A stretch of DNA of 64,000 nucleotides from Benincasa hispida. Its lineage: Eukaryota > Streptophyta > Magnoliopsida > Cucurbitales > Cucurbitaceae. A program made the position numbers and the translations under genes. The stretch is from contig NC_052359.1 of the NCBI RefSeq assembly GCF_009727055.1, positions 11,052,181-11,116,180 of the forward strand. Direction: 5' to 3'. A model generated the notes under the pieces. That model was not told the DNA's origin. It searched no databases and saw only the letters and a list, made by a program, of their open reading frames with translations. Shown piece after piece: positions 12,911 to 23,798 of the stretch. Every line of letters starts with the position of its first letter. Position 1 is the stretch's first letter.

Positions 12911-13917
12911 CCCATAAATGGATTGATTAAGCTTACAGACTTTCTGTTCCTATCATTTTTCGATGAACCCTTCTGGTTGAGACGTAAAAATACTTTCATC
13001 AAGATAGCCATTCAGAAAAGTTGTCTTGACATCTACTTTCCATATCTCATAGTCATAATATGTGGCAATGTTAAGAAGTATTTTTATTGATTTGATCATG
13101 GCAACAGGAGAAAAAGTTTCTTCATAATCAACTCATTCTCTTTGGGTTAACTCTTTGCCACGAGTTTGACTTTACAGGTATGTACCTTGCCAATTTGGTC
13201 TCGTTTTCTCTGTTTTCTCTTGTAGATCCATTTAAAACCTATAGTTGTTACCCCATGTGGTTGATCTACAAGTTCCCAGATAGAGTTGAAGTACATAGGC
13301 TCCATTTCATCATCCATAGCTTTTATCCATTATTCCTTGTCGACATCTTCCATTGTCTTTTTAAAGGTTAATGGATCCTCTAAACCACCATCTTGTATGA
13401 TGTTTTGAGTTTTTGTTATACCCATGTAGCGTTCAGGTTGTTGAATAACCTTCCCACTACGACGAGGCATTCCCAACTCTTGGGATGGATGTGACGAGAC
13501 AACAACCTTTGTTGATGGACCAACTTGATTAACAACTCTTGTTAATCTTTCTGTAGTATCTTTAGACAGTTCTTGCAATATTAGTTTAATGGGAGGTAGA
13601 TGATTTTTAATATGATCCTCTTCCAAGAACGTAACATTTGTCGATACAAATACTCTATCTTCTTAGGGATCATAGAATAATCATCTTTTTGTTTCTTTGA
13701 GGTATCCTACAAATAAGCATAATTTCGAACGTGTTTCCAATTTCTTAGGATTCTGTACCAACACGTGTGTTGAACAACCCCAGATATGGAAATGACGTAA
13801 ACTCATTTTGCGTCCTTTCCATAATTCATATGGTGTTTCTGAAATACTTTTGGATGGAACAACGTTCAGAATAAATACTGCAGTCTTTACTGCATACCCC
13901 CAAAAGGATTGAGGTAA
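12911..13917 (-). pseudogene. Integrase C-terminal to RT N-terminal linker of element B
   Basis: This degraded part joins integrase and RT. Recognisable fragments on the minus strand include PRRSGKVIQQPERYMG near 13430-13480 and the region about 13040-13330 corresponding to the RT N-terminus. Multiple frameshifts and stops separate them. Only 13330-13626 stays open (98 codons). Confidence 0.7.
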
Positions 13918-14721
13918 CTAAGTAAAACTCATCATAGACCGAACCATGTCCAATAAAGTTTGATTTCTCCTTTCTGCAACATCGTTTTGTTGTTGTGTTC
14001 TAGGTGCTGTGAGTTGGGATTGAATTCCATGATCTACTAGATATTTCTGGAATTGTAAATCTATATACTCACCACCTCGATCAGATCGAAGTGTTTTAAT
14101 TCTTTTACTTAATAAATTTTCAGTCTTAGCCTTAAATTCTTTGAACTTTTCAAGAGTTTTAGACTTGTGACTAATTAAGTAAATGTAGCCATATCGAAAG
14201 TAATCGTCAATAAAACTGACGAAGTACTGATATTCTCCTCGAGCTTTAACATTCATTGGACCACATAGGTCTGAATGTATAAGTTCGAGAGGTTCTTTGG
14301 CACGAAGACCTTTGTCAGAAAAAGATCTTTTCGTAATTTTTCCCTCAAGACATAATTCACATGGTGGTAAGGAACTGTCTACTAACTTATTTAGATGACC
14401 GTTTTTTACCAATCTCTCAATCCTGTTAAGATTAATGTGACCAAGCCTGAGGTGCCAAAGATAGGCATTAGGAGAAATTTTCCGCTTTTTATGATGAGTC
14501 TCAGCCGTTTTAACCATCGCTATATTTAAAATGGCTTTTTCTTCGGTTGGTTTTAATATGTATAAGTTGCTATCAAATCTTGTAGAACAGATATGTACAC
14601 CTCTTGAATAAACAAACACTTCATTACATTCAAAAGATTCATTGTACATATTTTCTAATAGACAGAAAATGGAGATTAGATTTCTTTCCATCTTTGGTAC
14701 ATAGAACACTTTCTTAAGCAA
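13918..14721 (-). pseudogene. Integrase core of element B
   Basis: The 267-codon open frame has the pre-integrase zinc-binding region (WHLRLGH followed by a CELCLEGK block, His/Cys ligands), then the rve-type catalytic core: HSDLCGP with the first Asp, TLRSDRGGEY with the second Asp, and the VAERRNQTLLDMVRS region with the Glu. Homology begins upstream of the first Met, so this is a segment of the polyprotein rather than a separate gene. The upstream protease is out of frame across a long A/T run at 14737-14753. Confidence 0.88.
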
Positions 14722-15107
14722 GATAAAAGAATTTCAAAAAAAAAAAAAAAAACTTCACATCTCCCACTGCTTCAGTTGAAATGAATTCATCTGTTCCCAC
14801 CTTGAGAGTCATCTCAAATTTAGAAAGTCTTCTCCAAGAACTAGTTTCCTGTAGAAAAGTACAAACATGATTAACGGCGCCTGAATCCAATATCCAGGTA
14901 AGGTCAGAATTTTCCACTATACATGTTTCAACAACCAGTAAATCATATTTACCTTGTTTAACCTTTTCTGCTTTCTTTTCAGCCAGATATTTTGGGCAGT
15001 TTTGTTTCCAATGCCCAATTTCTCCACAATGGAAAGATTTTCCTTTGAGAGTTTTGTTTGTTTTTCTTTGCAGTGACTTTCTTTTTCCCTTTTCCTTTCT
15101 TCTTCAT
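14714..15107 (-). pseudogene. Zinc knuckle and aspartic protease of element B
   Basis: The nucleocapsid knuckle at about 15000-15050 reads SFHCGEIGHWKQNC. The first Cys of the C-x2-C-x4-H-x4-C motif is replaced by Ser. The protease at 14917 downward has WILDSGAVNHVC, with the catalytic DSG triad typical of copia. The frame then runs into a 17-bp A run on the plus strand (poly-Phe when translated) and is lost. Confidence 0.78.
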
Positions 15108-15755
15108 CTATACAGTTCTGTCCTTAGAAGAAGAAGGATCAACTTTCTTATCATCAGTGGGTTTCGTATCTGACGTTGACCCCTTATAGGACTTTTTCGA
15201 TTTCAAAATAACATTTATTTCTTTTTCTTTCAGTTTCATCATAGATTGATAAGTTTGCAACTCATTCAATAACGTCGTCAAATTATAAGTGATTTTGTTC
15301 ATGACAGTGTTTGTCTTGAACGACAGATCACTCTTAGGAAGAGATTTTAGTATCATGCTCACTTGATTTGTTTCGTCTATCATTGCCCCCTGAGCCTCCG
15401 CAATGTTAAAATGGACCATCATGTCAAAAACGTGTTCTCTTACGTTGGTCCCATCTTTCATGCGTGTTACATAAACATATTTGATGGCTTCATGTTTAAC
15501 GGAAGATAACGGTTGCCTGAACATCTCCTGTAATGATACCATAATCTCACGAGCTGTGGGCATAACCTCATGCTTCTTGTTGAGTACATCAGATATACTT
15601 GCCAAGATATAGGCTCGGGCTTTCTCGTCCGCCCTCACTCACCTATCATAGACATCCCGAACATTTCGGGTAGCCGTTGAACTGGGGACTGGAGGACACT
15701 CCTCCGTCAACACAAACCTCAGATCATCTACTACTAATATTGTATTGATGTTTGA
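15108..15755 (-). pseudogene. Gag of element B
   Basis: Homology to copia Gag starts near 15755 and is broken at about 15640 by a stop at a position that is Trp in the gag of element A (YDR-stop instead of NRW). The remaining open frame 15638-15108 has KARAYILASISDVL, REHVFDMMVHFN and a Lys/Ser-rich C-terminal linker. Length and order match the gag of element A. Confidence 0.82.
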
Positions 15756-15759
15756 CGTC

Positions 15760-17390
15760 CAATTCGACTAACCCTCTCCATTAAATTTGTCAGAAGCAAG
15801 CAATTGTATGATTGAGTTCGACATTGTTGAAACATTTTAAACAAACTCTATTAAATATGCATCTAAATCCATTTTTAGCAAAACTTAATAAAGTGCCCAA
15901 TAAATATTTATTTATTTGCAACGATACTTAAGTGATTTAGAACAATTACTACCGAGGGGCAGTCAAAAATTCCTTCACAAAAGCAAGACAGTTCTTGACC
16001 AAATACTATTATCCAGAATAACTCATATTCCAATAGTTCTTTTGGTTATCGCTTTCGGTCAAGATGTTTACTAACAATTAGTAATTCTTGTAAGTGTGAC
16101 CCACTATTTTCAGATCTTATAGAACTGTATGAATATGCCTTCGAAATAGAAGACAATATCCAAGACGGAACTATAAGACCCTATTCATTTTACTGAAGCT
16201 TGGGTTGTTCCGAATCTTATGTTACAACCCTTTGAGGGGATCGCCACGGTTAAACGACTAGCTAGTGCTGCCTAAACACGACAGTGGGCGCAACATAGAA
16301 ATCTCACAGTTCAAACTAATGGAGGAGACCGTAGGACAATGTTGACACATTTCCTTCACCCATTTATTATGAACGATATCCCTCATTCACCTTGTTATTG
16401 ACCCATGCAAACACTTTCTGAATGGAGCAATCGAGGTGAAATTAACAAGAAGCCGAGCATGGATCTCACGGTGTGAACTCTTGAGGACGTAAGAGCTAAT
16501 AACTATATATCAAATATATTATTAATCTCCCACTGAAGTGTTCTAAATGTTTGGGTAATTTACTTAGACATGACGACTAATTTCATATAACCTAAGTCTA
16601 AGTGGTTTATCCAAGTATAACTTTTATAATTAGATTTAACCTACAATGTCTAGGTGATAAACCATTTTATTACCTCACATCGCTCACGCAAGCTCATAAA
16701 ATCAGTTAACAATTCTCAACCGTTTAGTCATAATCCCTAGGTAGGAGGTGTTCTGTAAACTGTCAGCTTAAGTACCTCTAGCCTTAGATAGGTTTATGAA
16801 CTAAAATGAGTTTGTAATTGTATTTTATAAGGTAACAATCTATTTTAACGTTTAAAACTAGTTGTTAATGTAAGTGAGCATGCAGTTGTTCTTTGTTATG
16901 GATTTTAAACATCTAACCAATTTTATAACAACCTACAAAATTTAGACATGCTTAATATCCACAACATTCAACAAAGATATCTAATATAACCATTATATTA
17001 AACATAACCCTAACATGCATATTATGTATTATAACAATTATAACATACTTTCAATGCATGTAACATGCTTCCTATGGTGGGGTTTTAAATCTACATGGCA
17101 TACTATATGGATATACATGAATTATTTAATTATTACATATATCTCATGTATAAAAAATTAAATACTAATTGATATGGTTTTTGTTTTGGCATAAACAAGC
17201 AAACAGAAGCCTAACTATTACAAACAGCTTTAAAATCATCTTTGAACCGCTCGAACTGCTCCAAACTGAATCTAAGCATCTTGAACCGAGCTGGATGAGT
17301 CTGAACCGGACTAGACAAAAACCTTTTGAAGCTGAACCAGATTGAACCTTGAGAAAACCAATCGAACCGGCTGCTCTCGGTCCAACCTCA
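15760..17390 (-). other. 5' leader of element B, non-coding
   Basis: It aligns patchily with the leader of element A (about 4180-5900). I see no coding frame and no other recognisable element. Confidence 0.55.
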
Positions 17391-17394
17391 AAGT

Positions 17395-17960
17395 CTTGCT
17401 AAAGCCGATCGTGTAGCGCTGAAGGCAATCATCTAGTGCCATCACCTTATGTTGAGAAGAGGTACACGATCGCTTAGTGACTGCCGAAGCTAAACGATTG
17501 CTTAGCTCTATCTTATAGAATTACACAATCACTTAATACCATTGCCTAGCTATCACTTACATGTCATCGTTTAGTATCCGTCGTAGCTAAACGATCATTT
17601 AGCTCTATCGTATAGAACATCATCATGTCGCTTAGCATTTTGTCTACACAATCGCTTAGCACCACATCTAAATGATCGCTTAGCGCTATTGCGTAGCACT
17701 TCATCGCATCGTTTAATGCACGCTGTAGCTAAACGATCACGTAGCACCATCGTTTAACAAATCCAACATATTGTTTAGCTCCCACGCCAAAGCTAAACGA
17801 TTGCATAATGCTATCGTATAGCATTTGAACGCATCGCTTAGCTCGTAGGTACACGATCGTTTAACGTTCAATGTCACAACTACCAGTGTCCATTGCTATA
17901 TGATCGTCTAGCTTTTTTTCACATTGTGTAGCGACGGGAACTAGATGATCGCTTAAAAAC
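17395..17960 (-). repeat. Degenerate palindromic repeat array in the leader of element B
   Basis: The near-palindromic word GCTAAACGATCGCTTAGC and variants recur about every 25-40 bp, some twenty times, mixed with ATCGTATAG and CATCGTTTA words. Good copies are near 17490, 17590, 17665 and 17735. The array starts about 290 nt downstream of the primer-binding site in transcriptional order. Similar AAACGATC words occur inside solo LTR C at 10880-11010. Confidence 0.75.
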
Positions 17961-18252
17961 TACCCAACAACGAATTTGAGCAGAAGTTAAAAAAACTGGA
18001 ACAACAGCTTGGCCTCTTTCACTTGTTTCTTCAATTACATCTTAATTTCAACTCTAATGACTCCAAATAAATTACAGACTCTTGCTAACATATAAAAGCT
18101 CATCAAACAAGAGCCAATTACAAATTTAATTGAGAAATTAAAGAGAATTAAAATGCCAAAACTTAGAAAACTATATCAGTGCATCAGTTTCATATATCTC
18201 ATGAAAAACACACACCAGACCAAAATTAAATTGAATTTAACGCTTATATGAT

Positions 18253-18264
18253 GCTCTGATACCA
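18253..18264 (-). other. Primer-binding site of element B
   Basis: The plus strand GCTCTGATACCA lies two bases from the LTR start at 18267. The minus strand TGGTATCAGAGC complements the 3' end of plant initiator tRNA-Met. Confidence 0.87.
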
Positions 18265-18266
18265 AT

Positions 18267-20050
18267 TGTTAGAGTTAGATAACATGCAGCGGAAATATCA
18301 AGGATCCATAAGCATTCAAATTCACTAATTTTGGCAGAAACTAAAACATGATCTTCTAAAAAAAAAGGGTTTTAAGATCATATCTTTGAAAAACTCTTCA
18401 AAAACTTGATTGTACAGCAGAAGTCTTCACCAAAGATCACCGTGAACCACCTCAAGATCTTCCCCACTATCCTCTTGGAGCTTTAGATTGAGTTGTGGGA
18501 CTCAAGAACAACTTGAAACGATGAAGAATAGTGAAAAACTCACAACAGCTCACTTTGAAGAACTTTTTCTTCTCACTGAAATTTTTTCTCAAAGTTTATG
18601 TACTAGCATGCCCTCAAATCACTCTAAACTTCTTTGTTTATTGCAGATGAACATGCAAAGAAGAGAAATGCATGGCTTGTAGCTCATGCTTGGAGTATTA
18701 ATGAAGGGAAGAAAATGGGTTTTGTGTGAGCATGAAGAAGATGATATTAGAAAATCAACATTTTCCTTTTAATGCATGCAAACCGTTTTTTCAATTTTCT
18801 TTTAAAATCAAAATTTGATTTCAAAAACCATTTTAATTTATAAAATTGAAAAATAATTTTATAAAATTAATTTGAAATATTAATTAATTTAATATCAAAT
18901 ATTAAATTAATTTTTGCACAATAATCATCTTCATATATTTAAATCATATTTAATTATATATTTTCTATTCCCATTTAATTTGAACGTTTCAAATTAATTT
19001 CTCAAGCTACTCTAAAACTTAACCATTTACGAGCTAGTAGGGAGACCTCGCAGACCTACAGATCATGGGCTCCAACGATTCGAGATTAATCGACTAAACT
19101 CATTAGTCCGATCTAACCCTCATTCGTTAACTAATGGGACACTCCACTATAGCCTATAGTTGAACTCCCCTCACCATAGATATATTATGTCCACTTAAAA
19201 CCATAATCATTAAGTCGATCCTTCACAGGTTGTTCGTAATCACAACTAGGTCAAAATTACCATTTTACCCCTGTGAATACATCTTGTTCCTTAAGTTCCT
19301 ACTAACCCTCTAATGAATAATTTTGATTCATAATCTCTATGAATCAAATCCTTTCTCTATCATGAGAAGGTGGGGCCCCGATTATTCAAGACCTGGAATC
19401 AGTACTTAAGAGAACAACCTACTTGCTAACCCTAAATAGGGTAGGAGTGAATTCCATCTTGCAAGGCTATGTCCCCAGCTATTCATCCGATCTTATCCCC
19501 AAAATGGGAAACTTATTGAGCAGTGCTATTGGATTACTCTCACTGTTTGCAGATCAAAGGATAATCTTGAACAAATAGGAGTTCATAGCTAGCTCAGGAT
19601 TAAGATCGAGGTAACCTAGGTTGATGATAAATGAAATAGTCAGTTTTAATAGTAAACAATCGTTATAAAGAAAAATTACTATTTTCGTGGTCCAGTCTAT
19701 ATACAAACTCATTGCATAAGATGCCCTCACTCATATGTCTCAACATGAATGATTTGTGGATCACATCATTTGTAACACTTTACAACTTCTTGTAACAACT
19801 AAAGAATGGGCCGCATCCAATAGTGTTACTAGGATGAGATACCCAATTTCATCCATATACTTATTAGACCATTTAGGCTATATGCTATCAACTTGATCCT
19901 GTTTATGTCACTATATAAAGTTACAATACTCAGACTATAGCAAAGGATACGTTTATTGGATTTTCATAATAAGATGCAAAATCAACAAGTCATTATTATT
20001 GATAAATAGAATGTTTAACATGAACTGTGAGTTCTAGGACATTCCCAACA
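18267..20050 (-). repeat. LTR of element B (5' LTR in transcription), intact
   Basis: It is 1784 bp, starts TGTTAGAGTTAGATAAC and ends CCCAACA on the plus strand. It holds the uninterrupted form of the site into which solo LTR C inserted in the other LTR (about 19795-19805). Confidence 0.85.
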
Positions 20051-20257
20051 CCTATCTACTATCCCTAAAAGGGGGTAAGAGTGAATTTTATCTTGCACCC
20101 TATAACACCTATCTACTATCCCTAAAAGGGGGTAAGAGTGANAACACCTATCTACTATCCCTAAAAGGGGGTAAGAGTGAATTTTATCTTGCACCCTATA
20201 ACACCTATCTACTATCCCTAAAAGGGGGTAAGAGTGAATTTTATCTTGCACCCTATG
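20051..20257. repeat. 57-bp tandem array with an undetermined base at the junction of B and A
   Basis: Unit starts are 20051, 20108, 20147 and 20204. The second copy is cut short at an N (20142), the others have a 57-bp period. Each extra copy carries AACA, the last four bases of the LTR of element B, before CCTATCTACT. The duplication therefore formed after B inserted, or is an assembly artefact. The corresponding place in the left LTR of A (from 1851) has one copy. Confidence 0.85.
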
Positions 20258-20851
20258 TCCCCAACTATCTACCTGGTCTTACCCCTGAAATAGAAGTTTA
20301 TTGAGCCGGCACTGTTGAGCCAACCTTCACCTATGAAAATCTAAGGATAATCCTGAATAAATAGAAGCTCATAGTTAGCTCAAGATTAAGGTCAAGTTAC
20401 CTAGGTCATTGCTTTGAAATAGTCTATCTTATACAGTAAATAACGTTATAAAGTAAGAGTGACTGATTTCGTGGTTCGATCTTGTACAAACCCATTACAC
20501 AGGATGCCCCCACTCCTCATGTCATAACATGTACGAATTAGGATCACATCGTCTATAGCACTTTACAACTCTTTGTAACAACTAGAGAGTGGGCCACATT
20601 TAATAGCATTACCAGACTAAGGCACCCACCCTCATTCATATATTATAGATCATTTTGACTATTTACTCGAATTTGATCCACTTTTATGTCTCCACATATA
20701 GTTCAAGTACTCATGTAATATCATGGGTCTTTTAATTTATTGGATTTCTAAAACGAAATAAGCAATACATATAGTTAATAACAACTTATTGAATATTCAG
20801 AATAAGTTTTATTGTTTACAAACCATGAGTTTTAGGACATAAAATCCAACA
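20056..20851 (-). repeat. LTR of element A, second part
   Basis: It continues the LTR broken at 7838 and ends AAAATCCAACA at 20851. Without the tandem array the two parts sum to about 1877 bp, close to the 1883 bp of the left LTR. Confidence 0.8.
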
Positions 20852-21289
20852 CATCAACGGATATACTTTCCTAATGCTGATATACGTTGAAGGGTCTGGC
20901 CAAGAGAGAGTGATATCGTCGAAGGGTCTGGGTGTCGGTCCGATTTTGGGTGAAATAAAAAGTTGGGTAAAATTTTGAGATTTCAGGAATTTCAGACAAT
21001 AACTCCTGATGGTCAAAACCACCGTTGGGCATTATGTTCTCTCCCGACAAGTATAAAATATCATCGGGAGTAGTCGTTTAATTTGGTGGCCATTTCTTAT
21101 TCCGAACACCTACCAATAGGGCGTCGGGAGATCCGTCCTATATGCCGATGGTGTTTCTACGACGTCGGCAATAGTCTTAAACTCCTGATGCTTGCATTAA
21201 AGGCATTGGTAGATATTGTTTCGCCCAACAATCTAACCACCAACGCTTCAATGTAACGTTGAAAGATACCTTTTATTCTTGTAGTGAAT

Positions 21290-22080
21290 GGACATTAATA
21301 AGAGAATTATTTTTGGTAAATTGCAAAAAAAATCCACTAGTGTTTAAATACAACAATTGCACTCCTAAACTTTCAAGGAGGAGAAAAATAAATCTAAGAG
21401 TGAGAAATGAGAAAAATGGAACAAAGAGACCATATCAGCCACAAACTTTTAGTTATTTTTATTTTTATTTTTTTAAGAAATAGAGGACCTTAACATTATT
21501 TAGTAAAACAAAAATGAATATAGCTCAGCTGAGTCAAGGGTTTGATTCCCCTAACCTCACATATTGTTGAAAAAACAAAAGAGACCACATCGGTCACAAA
21601 TTTTAGGCAATCTATTTTACAACTAGATAAACAATTAAATTAAAAGAAGAAGAAGATGAGCAACCAAATGACATGTATGAAGTGAACTTCCTAGAAGTGA
21701 GTCGTTAAGATATAATATCAATTAAGAAAGAAGATACAAAGTTTTACCTTTATAATAGTTTGAAGGGTTGTTTGATTTTTTGGAAATTTAAATCCTCTAA
21801 CCAAGGGGCTACAAGGATTTAATTTTTACTCAAATTAAATTTAGGGTCCAATTTTTACGCTTGTAGGGTGGGTTTTTGAAATTTGGCTTTCTTACAAAAT
21901 GCAAAAATAATATTGAATATTGTACATTTAAAACTAATTACAAACAAAATTGTACATTTTGTAAGGATTTTTAAAGAGAAAGATGGTAGTTTTGCAATAA
22001 AAAGCTAAAAGGTCAAAAGGTTCAATTCATGGTGGTTATCTATCTAGAAATTAATTTCCCACGAGTTTTTTTAACATAAA
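21290..22080. other. AT-rich intergenic DNA with a tRNA-like repeat fragment
   Basis: No gene is visible. At 21515-21575 the words TAGCTCAGCTGAG and GGGTTTGATTCCCC, followed by CTCACATATTGTTGAA and an A-rich stretch, resemble the tRNA-like dispersed repeat seen elsewhere in the window (for example 34272-34360, minus strand). This copy looks shortened between the two boxes. Confidence 0.45.
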
Positions 22081-22084
22081 AGTG

Positions 22085-22172
22085 TTGTAGTGTTAGACGG
22101 GTTGTCCCATAAGATTAGTCGATGTGTGTATAAACTGACCCGAACACTTGCGGATATAAAAAAATAGTAATT
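22085..22172 (+). repeat. SINE-like 3' tail (Angio-domain type)
   Basis: The stretch GGTTGTCCCATAAGATTAG, followed by GTCGATGTGTGTATAAACTG and ACCCGAACACTTGCGGATAT, ends in an A run. It resembles the conserved 3' domain of many angiosperm SINEs. The 5' tRNA-related head is not recognisable upstream. Confidence 0.45.
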
Positions 22173-23185
22173 TTGACAATATGCAATATATGGCAACAAC
22201 TATACTTTTCTTTTCTTTTTCTTTTTCTTTTCCCTTTTGGTTTGAGAAAGAATCAAAGAAAAACAAAAGGGGATTTATTCTCATCAACAAGTTGTTGAAG
22301 CATTCCAAATTTGAGTTATTATTGGACATTCATATGCCTTTAGCTTGAAATGTTAACATAAACTAATTAACAAATTTAGATTAAGCAAGAACCATTTAAG
22401 CATGGTATAATAATAGTGAATCTGAAAAGTGACCTTTATTCATTGATTTTGTTGGTTTTGTATAGGAAGTTTGCAAAGTGCCCAATTACAATTGCAATTC
22501 TGTGTCAACAACTATGAGACAAATTTGACAAAATTTTGAAGTTTTGGTACTTGATTAAGCTAGGTATTAAAGGTGACGAGACGATATTTTTGGGCACCAA
22601 TTGTAGAAGAAACTCTAGCATTTGGAGGCTTTATTGGAAGAAGACATTGATTATTGGAAAAATGATACAACCCGATTCTCCTGGCTAAAGGTTAAATCAG
22701 GGTTAAGATTGAGAAAAGTTATATCAGGAGTTATATACTTCAAGCCTTCATCTTTCTTTCATCCTTCTTTTCTTAAACTCTATTTTAGCATTTCAATTTA
22801 ACTAATTATGTTATGTTCAGTCTTATTATTATTTTTTGGGTATTTTCCTTAGGTGACGATTTGAATATGGTTATTTAGGTGTGTCACCAATACTTGATAT
22901 TTTGCAAATATGGCAAAAACTTCGGATCTTGATTTCAAATTATTTTTTATTTCAATAATGATAGAGAGAGAAATGGCAATCCACATTGTTTGGTGAGGCG
23001 ACCAGTGATCAGATGCGTGACAAGATTAAGGGGATTGACAGATGTAAGTGGCAAGAAGGGCAGAGTGGTGGTCGACAACGTATAATTGTAGACAGTATGT
23101 TGGTGAAAGAGAGATGTTAGGAGGGGGAGGGGTCTATTGTGTGTGAAGAACAAGAAGTTGAGTGGTTTTTTTCTTTTTTTCTTTT
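22173..23185. other. Intergenic DNA, no gene seen
   Basis: It contains a polypyrimidine stretch (CTTTT repeats) near 22203-22235 and otherwise unassigned sequence. No supported coding frame or RNA gene was found. Confidence 0.5.
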
Positions 23186-23189
23186 TAAT

Positions 23190-23610
23190 CTATCAATAGT
23201 ATATCAATCAAGCGTATCAATAGTAAATTAGTCAAGTGCATAAATAATAAAAAAGAGTGCATCACTATCAAGTCTATCAACATTATATTAGTAAAGTGTA
23301 TCATTACCAAGTATATCAGTCAAGTATATCAAGTCTATTAGCAGCATAAACAAATATATCAGTCAAGTATATCAAATTTATTAGTAGTATAACATAAATG
23401 CATGATTGAAAATTTTATCAAGAGTATATCAATCGAGTGCATCATCATTAAGTATATCAAGTATATAAGTCAAATGTATCAAATTTATCAAAGTATAAAT
23501 GAGCGCATGATTGACAAGTATATCAAATATATCAGTCAAGTGCATCACTATCACATATATCATATATATCAATAAGTGTATATTAGTAGTGTATATCCAT
23601 AGAGACTTTA
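23190..23610. repeat. Degenerate minisatellite of AGTATATCA-type words
   Basis: Words such as AGTATATCAGTCAAGT, GTATATCAA and GTGCATCACTATCA recur irregularly every 10-25 bp for about 420 bp. Copies are diverged and no single period holds throughout. The block has no coding potential. Confidence 0.65.
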
Positions 23611-23798
23611 TTTTTATTATTATTTTTTTTAAGTCAATCCTTATCCTTGCATCTTTTATATAGGACTAAACAAGGTTATCATAGGACAACACTCCAAATT
23701 ATCATGGGTGGACAAAATAATGCAAAATTTTCAAAAACAAATCAACAAACATAATAAGGACTCTTATCGCGATTTAATTCTCAATCTTTTACCTACAA

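Larger units (their letters stand above)
7839..20050 (-). mobile_element. Ty1/copia LTR retrotransposon B, full-length but decayed
   Basis: The LTRs are 7839-11687 (interrupted by solo LTR C) and 18267-20050. The interior, read on the minus strand, has primer-binding site, leader, gag, protease, integrase, RT, RNase H and polypurine tract in the Ty1/copia order (integrase before RT). Target-site duplications are CCTCT (7834-7838) and CCTAT (20051-20055). The sister LTR of element A at 1851-1865 shows the uninterrupted site. All coding regions carry stops or frameshifts, so the element is inactive. Confidence 0.87.
617..20851 (-). mobile_element. Ty1/copia LTR retrotransposon A, internally deleted, host of element B
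   Basis: Two related LTRs (617-2499; 6605-7838 plus 20056-20851) flank an internal region of only about 4.1 kb. Transcription runs on the minus strand: the primer-binding site is beside the right LTR and the polypurine tract beside the left one. The internal region has a broken gag (about 3400-4150) and a trace of the pol 3' end near 2690-2740, but no integrase or reverse transcriptase. The copy is therefore non-autonomous. The target-site duplication is CGTCA (612-616) and CATCA (20852-20856), a single CpG-type transition apart. It inserted into the CACTA-type element. Confidence 0.82.
495..21286. mobile_element. Small CACTA-type (CMC/EnSpm) DNA transposon, split by nested LTR elements
   Basis: The left end reads CACTACAAGGAAAAAGGTAT, and the right end in reverse complement reads CACTACAAGAATAAAAGGTA. 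This is an inverted terminal repeat with the CACTA signature. Inside both ends are short subterminal motifs built on CGTCGGGAG and CCGATG, as is usual for plant CACTA elements. The element's own sequence is only 495-616 plus 20857-21286, about 550 bp with no transposase, so it is non-autonomous. The rest is nested retrotransposon. The 3-bp flanks are CAT at 492-494 and AAT at 21287-21289, one mismatch from the expected 3-bp duplication. Confidence 0.75.

Noticed and set aside
17395..17960. CRISPR array
   Set aside because: Units are imperfect, spacers are not unique sequences of constant length, and the array lies in the leader of a plant retrotransposon.
20015..20251. A 78-codon minus-strand frame with repeated peptide
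   Set aside because: It is the translation of the 57-bp tandem array across an N and LTR DNA.
21515..21575. Possible tRNA gene
   Set aside because: Box-like words are present, but the distance between them is too short and no cloverleaf with acceptor stem can be drawn. It fits a repeat fragment better. The same holds for the other tRNA-like copies.
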